64,000 bases of DNA from Ch128b sp964527925 (GCA_964527925.1 CAZGQO010000002.1:62001-126000); one strand, 5' to 3'; counted from the first letter of the stretch, positions 18,604 to 29,008 are shown. The notes: generated by a model not told the origin, from the sequence alone. Program-made: numbers and translations.

Positions 18604-19607
18604 TTTACTTCCCTTTCATATTTGTTAAGTTCTTCGATAGTTGTATTGAGAACCAGTGGAAGAACATCATTTAGTTTCAATCCTTCAAATCTAATTCCAG
18701 CAGCATTCAGGTGACCACCGCCGCCAAAGTTTTCTGCTAATTTATTAACTGGAAATTTTCCTTTGCTTCTTAAACTTACTTTAACAGTATTAGGCAGTTC
18801 ATAAAATAATAAACCCACAGTAACAGTTTTAACGCTTAAACAAAAGTTTATAAATCCATCGGTATCAAATTCAGATTCTGGATCATTAAATCTATTTAAG
18901 GTTTCTTGATCAAGAATCATATAAGCAATTCTTTGATCATCCGTTAATTTCATATTTAAAATCGAATTGCCGAGTAAAAGTATTCTTTTGTAAGAATTCT
19001 CATTGTAAATTTTATTGTAAATATAAGTTGGATCCGCACCTTTTGAAATTAAATCAGCTATAATTAGGTGAACTTCTGGTGTAATACGTTCAAACCTGAA
19101 GGATCCTGTATCCGTCATAATAGCAGCATATAAAGCTTCTGCGATTTTTTTATCGATAAGATTCACATCATAATTTTTGATTAGATAGTAGATCAAAATT
19201 CCGGTTGCTGGTGCATCAACATCCGTGAATATTTCATCAACAAAATCTTGTGGATTTCTATGATGATCAATTACAATTTTAAATGCTTTGCTTTTATCAA
19301 AAATGTTCATCATTGATCTGATTCGACCAAGTTGATTAAAATCAACTGCAATGATTACATCGACATTTAAAATAATTTCATCCAGTGATGAATCATATTT
19401 TTTTATCAGTTTTTCGTCATCAAGAAACAAATAATTTTCAGGAGTTGCACTGTGATTAATTATGTAAAATTTTTTATTCAGTTTTCTTAGAAAATTTGCA
19501 AGTGCTAACTCACTCCCGATTGCATCTCCATCAGGATTTATATGTGTTGTTATAAGAAAAGAATTGTCCTCTTCGATTATCTTCAATATTCTTTTGTAAT
19601 CTATCAT
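18600..19607 (-). CDS. DHH-family phosphoesterase, NrnA-like (nanoRNase/pAp phosphatase)
   Basis: About 335 residues, with the start taken as ATG 19607 behind AAAGGTGAG; a GTG two codons upstream is possible. The DHH domain shows THINPDGDAIGSELAL near residue 20 (first metal site), a later Asp in VDFNQLG, and the name motif VIDHHRNP near residue 115. The C-terminal DHHA1 domain has the GGGGHLNAAG substrate loop near residue 310. NrnA-type enzymes degrade 2-5 nt RNAs and remove the 3' phosphate from pAp in the cytoplasm; close relatives hydrolyse c-di-AMP or pApA. No membrane or PAS domain is present, so the soluble NrnA type is the best match. It is the first gene of a pair with pepA. Confidence 0.88.
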   Translation of the reverse strand: MIDYKRILKIIEEDNSFLITTHINPDGDAIGSELALANFLRKLNKKFYIINHSATPENYLFLDDEKLIKKYDSSLDEIILNVDVIIAVDFNQLGRIRSMMNIFDKSKAFKIVIDHHRNPQDFVDEIFTDVDAPATGILIYYLIKNYDVNLIDKKIAEALYAAIMTDTGSFRFERITPEVHLIIADLISKGADPTYIYNKIYNENSYKRILLLGNSILNMKLTDDQRIAYMILDQETLNRFNDPESEFDTDGFINFCLSVKTVTVGLLFYELPNTVKVSLRSKGKFPVNKLAENFGGGGHLNAAGIRFEGLKLNDVLPLVLNTTIEELNKYEREVK

Positions 19608-19851
19608 ACTCACCTTTCTTTTAGATGCTTTTGCAATTTAATAAAAATTAAAAGATGGTAAGATATTTATGTAGAAATTTTTTTGTGTGAAAACTCTATG
19701 ATTTTACCAAATTCAATAGGACAATTTCTGTTTTATTCATTCAAACATTAATTGACAAAAATTATTTGCTTAAACTGTCTGTTGCTTTAGGGGGTATAAT
19801 TAGAATTAAATAAATTTAGTGATAATGAAATTGATGACCGAGTAAAAAAAA

Positions 19852-19888
19852 TAAAAAATGTCATCTTGAGGAGAATTCAAGATGACAT
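19852..19888 (-). terminator. Rho-independent terminator of korAB, within a 300-base gap
   Basis: The perfect 12-base-pair stem ATGTCATCTTGA / TCAAGATGACAT with a 7-base loop lies 27 bases after the korB stop. On the minus strand it is followed by a run of mostly T. The rest of the gap (19614-19850) is AT-rich with no reading frame that I support; it must hold the promoter of the DHH-pepA pair. Confidence 0.92.
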
Positions 19889-19915
19889 TTCAAGTTTTGT
19901 CGAATGAGAAAATTT

Positions 19916-20944
19916 CTATTTAACTTCCCAGGTTGTTACATCGAAGAATAACTTTCTTAAATCACCTTCACCTTTTTTCTCTTTGACTTTTCTTATCTGA
20001 TCATACAACATTTCATCATAAGTAGGTTTGAACACCTGTCGGAATACTCCAATTGGAGTGGGTAATCCTGGTTTCTCATTCATATGAGCTAACATCGAAG
20101 CATAAGCGGGATCAGGATTGAATTCATCATGAACCAGTAAATCATCTTTCGACCATTTTCCATCTTTTAATGAAACTACAACTGGAGTCATTCCATCCAA
20201 TCGAATACCTTTGTCATTTTCTTTTCCAAATACTAAAGGTTCACCGTGTTTCAAGTAAACTACATTATCAGCTTTAAATTCTTTTTCAGTTAAATGGAAA
20301 AATGCTCCATCATTGAAAATGTTGCAATTCTGGAATATCTCAATAAATGCAACTCCTTTGTGCTTGCCGGCTCTTAATATCATTTCTTGTAAATGTTTTG
20401 GATCTCTATCCATTGAACGAGCTACAAAAGTTGCTTCAGTACCAATTGCAAGTGCAACAGGATTGAATGGATAGTCAACTGTTCCGTATGGTGAACTCTT
20501 TGTTACTTTATTCAATTCAGAAGTTGGTGAATATTGACCTTTTGTCAAACCATAAATCTTATTATTGAAAAGAAGAATTTTTATATCAATGTTTCTTCGA
20601 CAAGTATGAATGAAATGATTTCCACCAATTGAGAGCAAATCACCATCACCAGCCGTGACCCAAACAGAAAGTTTCGGATTTAGAAGTTTCACACCAGTTG
20701 CAATTGCGGTTGCTCGACCATGTATTCCATGGAAGCCATATAGATCAACATAGTAAGGGAAACGACTTGAACAACCTATTCCAGATATAAAAACATAATC
20801 CTCTTTTTTAATATCAAGCAACGGCAGGGTTCTCTGAACCTGAGCAAGGATGCTATAATCACCGCAGCCTGGACACCATCTAACATCCTGATCTGATTGA
20901 AAATCCTTTGGTGTGTATTTTGGTTGAACTTCAGTTGTTGTCAT
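19916..20944 (-). CDS. korB: 2-oxoacid:ferredoxin oxidoreductase, beta subunit
   Basis: This 342-residue subunit carries the thiamine diphosphate site: WCPGCGDYSIL near residue 23, GIGCSSRFPYY near 55, HGRATAIATG, and the ThDP/Mg motif GDGDLLSIGGNHFIH (about 97-111). Residues 120-230 match the beta subunit of two-subunit 2-oxoglutarate:ferredoxin oxidoreductases. With the alpha/gamma subunit it converts 2-oxoglutarate and CoA into succinyl-CoA, CO2 and reduced ferredoxin, or runs in reverse in a reductive TCA cycle. The gene overlaps korA by 14 bases and ends at a strong terminator. No separate ferredoxin-like delta subunit gene is present. Substrate assignment (2-oxoglutarate versus pyruvate) is inferred from the subunit layout. 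Confidence 0.9.
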   Translation of the reverse strand: MTTTEVQPKYTPKDFQSDQDVRWCPGCGDYSILAQVQRTLPLLDIKKEDYVFISGIGCSSRFPYYVDLYGFHGIHGRATAIATGVKLLNPKLSVWVTAGDGDLLSIGGNHFIHTCRRNIDIKILLFNNKIYGLTKGQYSPTSELNKVTKSSPYGTVDYPFNPVALAIGTEATFVARSMDRDPKHLQEMILRAGKHKGVAFIEIFQNCNIFNDGAFFHLTEKEFKADNVVYLKHGEPLVFGKENDKGIRLDGMTPVVVSLKDGKWSKDDLLVHDEFNPDPAYASMLAHMNEKPGLPTPIGVFRQVFKPTYDEMLYDQIRKVKEKKGEGDLRKLFFDVTTWEVK

Positions 20945-22790
20945 ATATGTTAACTCCTAACAATTCATAAATTTTATTTTCAATTTCACCAGATCTAAAC
21001 GGTAAACCTTGAATCTTATTCAATTGATAAACTGGAATCAAATATTTCGATCGAATAATAAATGCAAGCTGACCAAGGTTTAACTCTGGAATCAAAATTT
21101 TCTTGAAGTTATGAAGAATCTCACCTAAATTCCTGGGCATTGGATTAAGATAGAACAAATGAGCCTGAGAAACTTTATAACCTTTATCTCTTACTCTATT
21201 AACCGCATCACGAATTGCACCAAATGTTCCTCCCCAACCAAGAACTAAAACATCACCTTCTGGATCTCCATAAACATCTTGTAATGGGATATCGTTTGCA
21301 ATTAGTTCAATCTTTTCATTTCTAATCTTAACCATAAATTCATGATTTTGTGGATCACTTGTAACTTCACCAGTTATGTGACGCTTTTCTAATCCACCAA
21401 TTCTATGTTGAAGATTTGGAGTACCTGGAATTGCCCATGGTCTTACTTTTAATTCATTTCTTAGATATGGCTGGAATTTTTGATTTTCAAATTCCTCAGG
21501 TTTAGCGAATTTAACTTCAATTGGTGGAAACGAATCAGGATCAGGAATTTTCCATGGTTCAGAACCCTGTGCAATGTAACCTTCAGAAAGAACCACAACG
21601 GGAGTCATGTATTTAATCGCAACTCTTGAAGCTTCATAAGCTGCATTAAAACAATCAGAAGGACTTTTTGCAGCGATTATAGGAATTGGTGCTTCTCCAT
21701 TTCTTCCGAACATTGCTTGAAGTAAATCACCTTGTTCTGTTTTAGTAGGCATACCAGTACTTGGACCAGCTCTCTGAATATCACAGATAACAATTGGCAA
21801 CTCAGCCATAACGGCAAGACCCATTGCTTCACTCTTTAATGAAAATCCAGGTCCACTTGTTGTTGTTATTGCTAAGCCGCCAGCAAATGAAGCACCGAGT
21901 GCTGTACAAATACCAGCAATTTCATCTTCAGCTTGAAATGTAATTACATCATAATTTCGTAAGGCACTTAGTTCATGCAAAATTTCGCTTGCAGGAGTAA
22001 TTGGATACGAACCCTGGAACAATGGTAACCCAGCTTTTTTCGAAGCAGCAACAAAACCTAATGCCAGAGCTTCATTACCCATTACATTTCTATAAATTCC
22101 AGGTTCTAATTTTGCTGGTTTGACAGAGAAACGCATTGTAAAAATTTCAGCAGTATCACCGTAGTAATAGCCAGCTTTAAGAGCTTTCTCATTTGCTTCG
22201 GCAATCTTTGGATTCTTTGCAAATTTTTCGTGAATCCACTTGGTAGTAGGTTCAAGCGGTCTGTCAAACATCCAATAAGTTAGTCCAAGAGTAAAAAAGT
22301 TTTTACAACGGGTCATTTCTTTCATTGAAAGACCCAAACCTTCGAGAGCATTTAATGTCAGAGTTGTAATGGGAACAGCAATAACTTGATATTTAGATAA
22401 CGATCCATCTTCAAGAGGATTTGTTTCGAAGTGAGCAAGTTGAAGATTTTTTTGATCGAAAGCATCACTGTTAACAATTATAATTGCACCTGGATATAAA
22501 TCTTTAAGATTTACTTTCAGGGCAGCGGGATTCATTGCAACAAGAACATCTGGTTGATCACCAGGTGTGTAAATTTCTTGAGAACCAAAGTGCAGCTGGA
22601 ATCCGCTGACTCCATACAAAGTTCCGGCAGGTGCTCTGATTTCAGAAGGATAATCTGGTAGCGTACTTAAATCGTTACCGACTAAAGCAGTTGTATCTCC
22701 GAAGATGTTTCCGGTTAATTGCATACCATCGCCTGAATCACCAGCGAAGCGAATGGTTACATGAGTTATTTCTTTTATTTCCTTTTCCAT
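20931..22790 (-). CDS. korA: 2-oxoacid:ferredoxin oxidoreductase, fused gamma-alpha subunit
   Basis: This 619-residue protein joins the gamma domain (1-190, with FAGDSGDGMQLTGNIF and the following PDYPSEIRAPAGT) to the alpha domain (about 225-600). The alpha domain has QGSYPITPASEILHELS, the substrate-side segment QAEDEIAGICTALGASFAGG, TTTSGPGFSLKSEA and QRAGPSTGMPTKTEQGDL. This gamma-alpha order is the KorA type found in Bacteroidota, Chlorobi and archaea. A GAGG ribosome site precedes the ATG. It pairs with korB to form the active enzyme in the cytoplasm, passing electrons to ferredoxin. It is the first gene of the two-gene operon. Confidence 0.92.
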   Translation of the reverse strand: MEKEIKEITHVTIRFAGDSGDGMQLTGNIFGDTTALVGNDLSTLPDYPSEIRAPAGTLYGVSGFQLHFGSQEIYTPGDQPDVLVAMNPAALKVNLKDLYPGAIIIVNSDAFDQKNLQLAHFETNPLEDGSLSKYQVIAVPITTLTLNALEGLGLSMKEMTRCKNFFTLGLTYWMFDRPLEPTTKWIHEKFAKNPKIAEANEKALKAGYYYGDTAEIFTMRFSVKPAKLEPGIYRNVMGNEALALGFVAASKKAGLPLFQGSYPITPASEILHELSALRNYDVITFQAEDEIAGICTALGASFAGGLAITTTSGPGFSLKSEAMGLAVMAELPIVICDIQRAGPSTGMPTKTEQGDLLQAMFGRNGEAPIPIIAAKSPSDCFNAAYEASRVAIKYMTPVVVLSEGYIAQGSEPWKIPDPDSFPPIEVKFAKPEEFENQKFQPYLRNELKVRPWAIPGTPNLQHRIGGLEKRHITGEVTSDPQNHEFMVKIRNEKIELIANDIPLQDVYGDPEGDVLVLGWGGTFGAIRDAVNRVRDKGYKVSQAHLFYLNPMPRNLGEILHNFKKILIPELNLGQLAFIIRSKYLIPVYQLNKIQGLPFRSGEIENKIYELLGVNIYDNN

Positions 22791-22851
22791 TTGTCCTCTA
22801 TTCTTTCATTTTTCGTTCACAAAGCTAAATAGAACCTCAAGTATTTTCAAG

Positions 22852-22886
22852 GTAAAGAAAAATGAGTGAATTCATTTTTTCACTCA
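22852..22886 (-). terminator. Rho-independent terminator overlapping the dsbD stop
   Basis: The stem TGAGTGAA / TTCACTCA (8 pairs, 8-base loop) includes the last codons of dsbD and is followed on the minus strand by TTTTTCTTT. It ends the nadE-dsbD transcript before korA. Confidence 0.82.
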
Positions 22887-24649
22887 ACTGATTTCATTAT
22901 TTCAAGAAATTCATCAGCATTAACAAACGATGTAATTCTTTTTACTTCATTTCCATTCTTATCAAAGAAAATTACTGTTGGAACTCCAACAATTTCATAC
23001 TTCTGCATCGCAAATTGAGTTTCTTCGCTTCCAGTTTTTGTGAGATCAACTTTTAATCTTCTTAATCTTTTCGATTCTTCAATAACTCTTGAATCTGTAA
23101 ATGTCATTGCATCCAATTCTTTACATGGAATACACCAATCTGCATAAAAATCAATAATTGTTGGTGTACCATTTCCGACTTCAATATTCTTAGCTGAAAC
23201 TTTTGTCCATTCAATAGATTCTTTTTCGGAAGGAATCAAAAGATAAAATCCAAGTATCAAAACTATTCCAAGTATGATTGATTTAATCCACACAAATGTT
23301 TTTACATTCGATCCAGTTTTATCAAAAAAGAGAAGATAGACTGAAGTCAGAATCATAAATGATGGTAAAACATTACCACGATAAGTTTCGGGCAGAAGTG
23401 GAAGAATAAAATAAATTGCCATTCCAATCAGAACAAAACCGAATATTTTTTTAACTGCAATCATCCATTCACCGCTTCGTGGAAGAGACTTGATTTTTCC
23501 AGAAAAGACACCTAAAAACAGATAAGGAAATCCAAGTCCAAGAGCCAGAACAAAGAATACAAAGAATCCAAAAAGAGGGTCACCTTTTGCACCAACAAAG
23601 GTTAACAAGCCCACAACAAATGGTCCGATACATGGTGCAGCAACAACTCCCATTGTCAGTCCCATGAAGAATGCACCAAAGTAACCTGAACGAGCTTCAC
23701 CAAGTTTCACAACTAATGAATTAGGAAGTTGAAATTCGTAAAGTCCAAACATACTCAAAGAAAGTGCAACAAGAACAGCAGCAATTCCAATCAAAACAAT
23801 TGGATTTTGAAGTAATGAACCGAACAGACTGCCACTCAAAGCGGTTACAACTCCAATAACTGAATAAGTTATTGCCATTCCAATCACATACAATATTGCA
23901 AGCTTGAAAAGACGAGATGTTTTGTTTTCACTTTGCCCGCCGAAATATCCAAGCGTAATTGGAATTAATGGATAAACGCATGGAGTTAAATTTAATGCAA
24001 GTCCACCAAGAAAAATAAAAATGAATGCAAGGAATAAACTGTTTTCGTTAAATATGGAACTAACCATTGAATCCTGATCAGAAGATTTAATTTTCTTATT
24101 AGAACTATCACTTAATCCGTTAAATTTCGAAAAGTCGAAATCGGAATTTTTTTGTTCTTCATCTGAATTACTCACAACTTCAATCTCAACTAGAATAGAT
24201 TTTTCAGATGGCGGTAAACAGGTCTGGTTGTTACAAGCTTGATATGAAAGAATCATATCAAAGTTATAGATGCCCGTTTTCAAATTTTCTGGTACTTTGA
24301 CTATAGCGAGAATTTCAAACTCGCCCTCGAAGACTGAAACAGGAACTTCAGTAAATTCAAAATTCAAATTTTTAGCTGGCGGGAATTTTTTATCCGAGAT
24401 AAGAAAACCATCTTTCGATTTTAGTGAAACATCTGTCGGATAAAGATAATCTTCGTTGGGTTTATTTGAATTTATATGCCATTCAGGATCAAGTTTTACT
24501 CTTAAGATAAGTGATAGAATATTTCCTGTTTTAATTTTGAAATGACTTTGATTTTTATCGACTGTTAAAATATCATTTGCAAATAATGAACTAATTTTGA
24601 ATAAAGATAGAAGTACGATTGCGATTAGAGTAAATTTTATTCTTTTCAT
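22880..24649 (-). CDS. dsbD: Thiol:disulfide interchange protein DsbD
   Basis: About 589 residues, with the start at ATG 24649 overlapping the nadE stop (ATGA) and preceded by AGAGG; a GTG two codons earlier is possible. The order of parts is that of full-length DsbD. There is a signal peptide, then a periplasmic DsbD-alpha domain with its Cys pair (SYQACNNQTC, about 135-144). Eight predicted helices follow, carrying the membrane Cys pair (NLTPCVYPLIP near 222 and AAPCIGPFVVG near 340). A C-terminal thioredoxin domain has DFYADWCIPCKELD near 503. It moves electrons from cytoplasmic thioredoxin across the membrane to periplasmic disulfide isomerase, cytochrome c maturation or peroxide partners. 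The octaheme cytochrome later in the window is the kind of protein that needs such reducing power. Confidence 0.93.
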   Translation of the reverse strand: MKRIKFTLIAIVLLSLFKISSLFANDILTVDKNQSHFKIKTGNILSLILRVKLDPEWHINSNKPNEDYLYPTDVSLKSKDGFLISDKKFPPAKNLNFEFTEVPVSVFEGEFEILAIVKVPENLKTGIYNFDMILSYQACNNQTCLPPSEKSILVEIEVVSNSDEEQKNSDFDFSKFNGLSDSSNKKIKSSDQDSMVSSIFNENSLFLAFIFIFLGGLALNLTPCVYPLIPITLGYFGGQSENKTSRLFKLAILYVIGMAITYSVIGVVTALSGSLFGSLLQNPIVLIGIAAVLVALSLSMFGLYEFQLPNSLVVKLGEARSGYFGAFFMGLTMGVVAAPCIGPFVVGLLTFVGAKGDPLFGFFVFFVLALGLGFPYLFLGVFSGKIKSLPRSGEWMIAVKKIFGFVLIGMAIYFILPLLPETYRGNVLPSFMILTSVYLLFFDKTGSNVKTFVWIKSIILGIVLILGFYLLIPSEKESIEWTKVSAKNIEVGNGTPTIIDFYADWCIPCKELDAMTFTDSRVIEESKRLRRLKVDLTKTGSEETQFAMQKYEIVGVPTVIFFDKNGNEVKRITSFVNADEFLEIMKSVE

Positions 24650-26280
24650 CTCCACCTCTGAACTATTGGGAATCTTCGGCCAGTACCAAAAGCTTTTTTA
24701 GTGACTTTTAGTCCTGGTGCAGCTTGTTTGCGTTTATATTCTGCCCGATCAACCATTTTCAAAACTTTCTTCACAAGTTCTCTATCGAATCCAAGATTAA
24801 CGATTTCATTTTCTTCCTTTGCTTCTTCGATATAGTTATAAAGAATTTGATCAAGCACTTCATAAGGTGGTAAAGTATCTTGATCAGTTTGATTTGGTCG
24901 AAGTTCGGCAGATGGTTTTTTGTTTATAATTTCTATCGGAATTATTTCTTTTTCGCGATTAATAAACTTTGCCAATTCATAAACTTTTGTTTTGTACAAA
25001 TCAGAAATTGGTGCAAGTCCGCCACACATATCACCATAGAGTGTTGCATAACCGGTTGCAAGTTCTGATTTGTTTCCAGTTGCAAGAAGTAAATAACCAA
25101 ATTTATTAGATAATGCCATTAAAAGTACACCACGAATTCTTGATTGTAAATTTTCTTCTGTCACATCTTCTGGAAGATCATCAAATTCCTCCTTCAAAGT
25201 TTCCTTAAACTCATCAAAGAGATTGTTGATGGGGATAATTGTACTTTTTACTCCAAGATTTTCAATTAATTTTTTCGAGTCTCTTATGCTTCCTTCGGAT
25301 GAATATTGAGAAGGCATCATAACGCATAAAACATTTTCCGAACCTATTGCTTCTTTTGCAAGAACTGCCACTAGTGCCGAATCAATTCCGCCACTTATTC
25401 CAAGAACAATTTTTTTGAAGCCTGTCTTCTGACAATAATCTCTTATACCAAGAACTATTGCATTATAAATATCTTCAATCTCAGATGGATAATCATATTT
25501 TATTTCACTGTAATTTTTCTCAGTATCGAAAAGAACAGAACTTTCTTCAAAACGATTAGATGCAAGAATCAGTCCTCCGTTTCTATTAAAGACTTTAATA
25601 CCACCATCAAAAATTAAATCTGTGTTCGCACCAACCTGATTAACAAACAAAACTGTCTTTCTATGTTTTCTTGCAATTTGAGAAAACATTTCAGTTCGAA
25701 TTTTTTCTTTACCAATGCTGAAAGGACTGGCAGAAATATTAATTAAGATATCAGCACCAAGCTTTACATTCTCTTCGATAGGATCGAATTCATACAACCG
25801 ATGAACCCAGAAATCCTTATCATTCCATGCATCTTCGCAAATTGTTACTCCAAATCTTTTCTCATTCAAATTCAAAAGATGAGCATTTCTTGAAGCTTCA
25901 AAATATCGAACCTCATCAAAGACATCGTAGTTTGGCAACAAGGATTTTCTGTGAATTGATTTTATTTCACCATTCAAACAAAATACTGCTGAATTAAAAA
26001 TATTAGTTCCAATTGAATCTTCTTCACGAGTAACTGTTCCATAAATTATTCCAACTTTATTAGAAAGTTCAGCGATTTTTTTGTTGTAAGAAAGAACTTC
26101 ATCAATAAAAGATCTTTTATCGAGAAGATCCAAAGGAGGATATCCAGTTAAAACTAATTCAGGGAAAATTACTAAGTTAACGTTCAGCTTTTCAGCTTCT
26201 GAAATTTTTTCTCTTAGTTTCTCAAAATTGTATTGTAAATATCCAATGATTGGATTTATATTTACTAATAAAATTTTCAT
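24646..26280 (-). CDS. nadE: Glutamine-dependent NAD+ synthase
   Basis: This roughly 544-residue enzyme has an N-terminal nitrilase-type glutaminase domain with the Glu-Lys-Cys triad (FPELVLTGYPPLD near 42, RKSLLPNYDVFDE near 112, VTICEDAWND near 148). The C-terminal NAD synthetase domain has the PP-loop LGISGGIDSALVAVLA near 288 and LLATGNKSELATGYATLYGD near 398. It converts nicotinate adenine dinucleotide, ATP and glutamine to NAD+ in the cytoplasm. The start is ATG 26280; a TTG two codons upstream also exists and neither has a clear ribosome site. It is coupled to dsbD by a 4-base overlap, a pairing with no obvious functional reason. Confidence 0.94.
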   Translation of the reverse strand: MKILLVNINPIIGYLQYNFEKLREKISEAEKLNVNLVIFPELVLTGYPPLDLLDKRSFIDEVLSYNKKIAELSNKVGIIYGTVTREEDSIGTNIFNSAVFCLNGEIKSIHRKSLLPNYDVFDEVRYFEASRNAHLLNLNEKRFGVTICEDAWNDKDFWVHRLYEFDPIEENVKLGADILINISASPFSIGKEKIRTEMFSQIARKHRKTVLFVNQVGANTDLIFDGGIKVFNRNGGLILASNRFEESSVLFDTEKNYSEIKYDYPSEIEDIYNAIVLGIRDYCQKTGFKKIVLGISGGIDSALVAVLAKEAIGSENVLCVMMPSQYSSEGSIRDSKKLIENLGVKSTIIPINNLFDEFKETLKEEFDDLPEDVTEENLQSRIRGVLLMALSNKFGYLLLATGNKSELATGYATLYGDMCGGLAPISDLYKTKVYELAKFINREKEIIPIEIINKKPSAELRPNQTDQDTLPPYEVLDQILYNYIEEAKEENEIVNLGFDRELVKKVLKMVDRAEYKRKQAAPGLKVTKKAFGTGRRFPIVQRWR

Positions 26281-26329
26281 ATTCAAAATTAATTAATAAT
26301 GAAAGCTATAACAAAATAGTGGAGTACTT

Positions 26330-29008
26330 ATGAATAAGTTAATTTACTTTTTAGTTCTAATTTCTTTTTCAAATTTATTCGCTATTACATCACCCAAAAG
26401 CGGCACAAGAATGCCAGAACATGTAAAAAAGTTTTTTGCCAAAGTGCAAGCTACTTATAGCGAGGGCTATTTTGCTAAGAAATTCGAAGAAAGAAGATTA
26501 ATGAGAGAACGAATATCAAAAGGACTTTTACCTCAAAATGCTCTAACCACTGATACAGTTTTTGCATTGACTTTACTGGGAAGATATGCCGATTCTAATC
26601 CTCGTTACTCAAGAGAACAATTCCAGCAAAAATTATTCGATGGTCCAAACCCAACTGGAACCATTACTGATTATTATCGCGAAATCTCGTATGATCAACT
26701 TTACTTTACAGGATTTTGTACAAATTGGTATCAGGTACCTGGCACAATGGCTTCTTATGTTGGTTCTGATAATGGATTAACTGTAAACGGAGGCCCTAGA
26801 TTTACTCTTGATTTAATTAAAGCTGCAGACTCTACGTTAGATTTTTCAAAGTTCATACAATACTATGATAATCAAGGAAATCCAAGAATTGGTTTTATTG
26901 CAGTTGTTCACACTGGAGCTGGTGCAGAGGCAGGTGCTCAAAATATCTGGTCACATAGATGGAACTTCAGAATGTTGACAGGTGCACAACCTTATCGAAC
27001 CAACGACATTGATTCAACTACTGGTAAGTATGTTTTAATTGATGGAGATTATGCAATCCAACCAGAACTTAAAGGTAACAATAATCAGATTGGAGAACTT
27101 GTTGAAATTGGTGTTTTCACTCACGAGTTTGGACATATTTTTGGTTTACCTGATTTGTATGATACTGACAACTCTTCAGAGGGACTCGGAAACTGGTGTT
27201 TGATGGCTGGTGGTTCCTGGGGCGGAAATGGAAACACTCCAGAAACTCCTGTTCATATGAGCGTTTGGTGTAAAATGCAACTTGGTTGGTTGACTCCTAT
27301 TGATATTGGTTCATACACTCCTGATTTGACCATTATTAATTCAGAACAAAATCCTGTCGTTTACAGAATGTGGAGAATGGGTCCTGTTGGTGTTGAATAT
27401 TTTTTACTCGAGAACAGACAAAAAATTGGTTTTGATAAAAATCTTTATATCGGCGGCCTTTTGATTTTCCATGTTGATGATAGTAAAACAAATAATCGTG
27501 ATGAAAATCATTATAAAGTTGGATTGGTTCAGGCTGATGGTTTACGGGATTTAAATCATGGAAGAAACAGAGGCGATGCAGGTGATCCTTATCCTGGTTC
27601 AACTAACAATACTCGATTTGATGCTGCTTCTAATCCAAATAGTAATGACTACAATAATCAACCCACTTATGTTTCTGTGAGAAATATCGGAATTAGTGGT
27701 CAAAATGTAATTGCAACTCTGGATATTGGAACTCAACCTTATGTTGTAACAAAAGAAGTTCAATTACTTGAAGCATCAACTCTTAAAAATGGAAGAATTG
27801 AACCTGGAGAATACATTACTGCAAAAGTGAAATTATATAATGTTGAGCAGGTAAGTTCATCGCAAACCACATTAAATGTTTCGCTTCAAGAACCTGATAT
27901 ACAATCTTTGAATACTTCAAAAACAACTCCAGTAAATGGACTTTCTGAAGTAGAAGTAGTTCTCGATAGTGCATTTTTCATAACTCCAGATTTTGAAAGC
28001 CGTTATGTTTATGTTAATTACAGAGTACAAAGTGGTTCAGCCACTTTTGATGATAGTTTGAGAATCCTCATAGGAATACCTAAAATTCTTCTATACTCAA
28101 AGGGTGATAAACCTACATTAAGTACATATTATTTCAGTGCCTTAAATTCACTTAATAAAAAATTTGAATTTGTTGAAAACGACACGCCAAAATATTTTTA
28201 TGGAAGAGATGTGATCATTGTTTATACTGGAAAGAATAAAGACACACTTTTTGAAAGCTCATTTCTTGATACATTAAAATCATTCATAAATTCTGGCGGA
28301 AAATTATTTTTGAGTGGACAAAATTTAGCTGAATTTCTTAGCACTGCTGATACTTCATTCCTTTACAATTACATTGGTGTAAATTACTTAAAAAATGCGA
28401 GCGTCTTCACAAACAAAGTCTATGGTAAAGCTGGAGATTATTTTGGAAAAGATATTCAGCAGCTTAGAATAAATGGAACTGAAAGTGCAGCAAATGAAGC
28501 AAGCATGGATATTGTTCAAAGCCGTGGTGATTTTAATGTTTCACTCGCTTTCAAAACAGATGGAACTGATGCAACGGGCGGCTGGAGAACATTTCCGTCT
28601 GGTGCAAAATTGTTTTATTTAGGATTTGGATTTGAAAGTATTAATGATAGTCTATCAACTGTAAAAAGAAATGTACTCTTCTCAAGAATTTACAATTGGT
28701 TTATGAATCCAACTTCAGTGAAACCAGATTTAAGCACAGCACTTGATGATTACAGATTAGATCAAAATTATCCAAATCCATTTAATGCCAGCACAAAAAT
28801 AAGTTTCTCTCTCCCAGCATCCTCAAAAGTTAAATTAGTTCTCTACGATATACTGGGAAGAGAAATTAAAGTTTTACTTGATAAAGAACTCGATGCGGGT
28901 AATTACATTTATGATTTTAATTCATCAGAACTTTCAAGTGGAGTTTACATCTACAGATTGGAAGCTGAGAAATTCAGTTCGACTCGCAAAATGGTTTTAC
29001 TGAAGTAA
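26330..29008 (+). CDS. Secreted M6-family metalloprotease with T9SS sorting domain
   Basis: This 892-residue protein has a signal peptide (about 1-18), a propeptide-like helical region, and an M6 (immune inhibitor A type) catalytic domain. The zinc site is HEFGHIFGLPD at 265-275, followed by GLGNWCLMAGG and the met-turn region. Residues 480-590 look like a beta-sandwich. Residues 600-760 resemble a flavodoxin-like accessory domain (ILLYSKGDKPTLSTYYF, then FINSGGKLFLSGQNLAEFL). The last 80 residues are a type A T9SS sorting domain (DQNYPNPFNASTKI to YIYRLEAEKFSSTRKM). It should be exported across the outer membrane and degrade extracellular protein. The gene is alone, ending at a strong terminator. 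Confidence 0.92.
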   Translation: MNKLIYFLVLISFSNLFAITSPKSGTRMPEHVKKFFAKVQATYSEGYFAKKFEERRLMRERISKGLLPQNALTTDTVFALTLLGRYADSNPRYSREQFQQKLFDGPNPTGTITDYYREISYDQLYFTGFCTNWYQVPGTMASYVGSDNGLTVNGGPRFTLDLIKAADSTLDFSKFIQYYDNQGNPRIGFIAVVHTGAGAEAGAQNIWSHRWNFRMLTGAQPYRTNDIDSTTGKYVLIDGDYAIQPELKGNNNQIGELVEIGVFTHEFGHIFGLPDLYDTDNSSEGLGNWCLMAGGSWGGNGNTPETPVHMSVWCKMQLGWLTPIDIGSYTPDLTIINSEQNPVVYRMWRMGPVGVEYFLLENRQKIGFDKNLYIGGLLIFHVDDSKTNNRDENHYKVGLVQADGLRDLNHGRNRGDAGDPYPGSTNNTRFDAASNPNSNDYNNQPTYVSVRNIGISGQNVIATLDIGTQPYVVTKEVQLLEASTLKNGRIEPGEYITAKVKLYNVEQVSSSQTTLNVSLQEPDIQSLNTSKTTPVNGLSEVEVVLDSAFFITPDFESRYVYVNYRVQSGSATFDDSLRILIGIPKILLYSKGDKPTLSTYYFSALNSLNKKFEFVENDTPKYFYGRDVIIVYTGKNKDTLFESSFLDTLKSFINSGGKLFLSGQNLAEFLSTADTSFLYNYIGVNYLKNASVFTNKVYGKAGDYFGKDIQQLRINGTESAANEASMDIVQSRGDFNVSLAFKTDGTDATGGWRTFPSGAKLFYLGFGFESINDSLSTVKRNVLFSRIYNWFMNPTSVKPDLSTALDDYRLDQNYPNPFNASTKISFSLPASSKVKLVLYDILGREIKVLLDKELDAGNYIYDFNSSELSSGVYIYRLEAEKFSSTRKMVLLK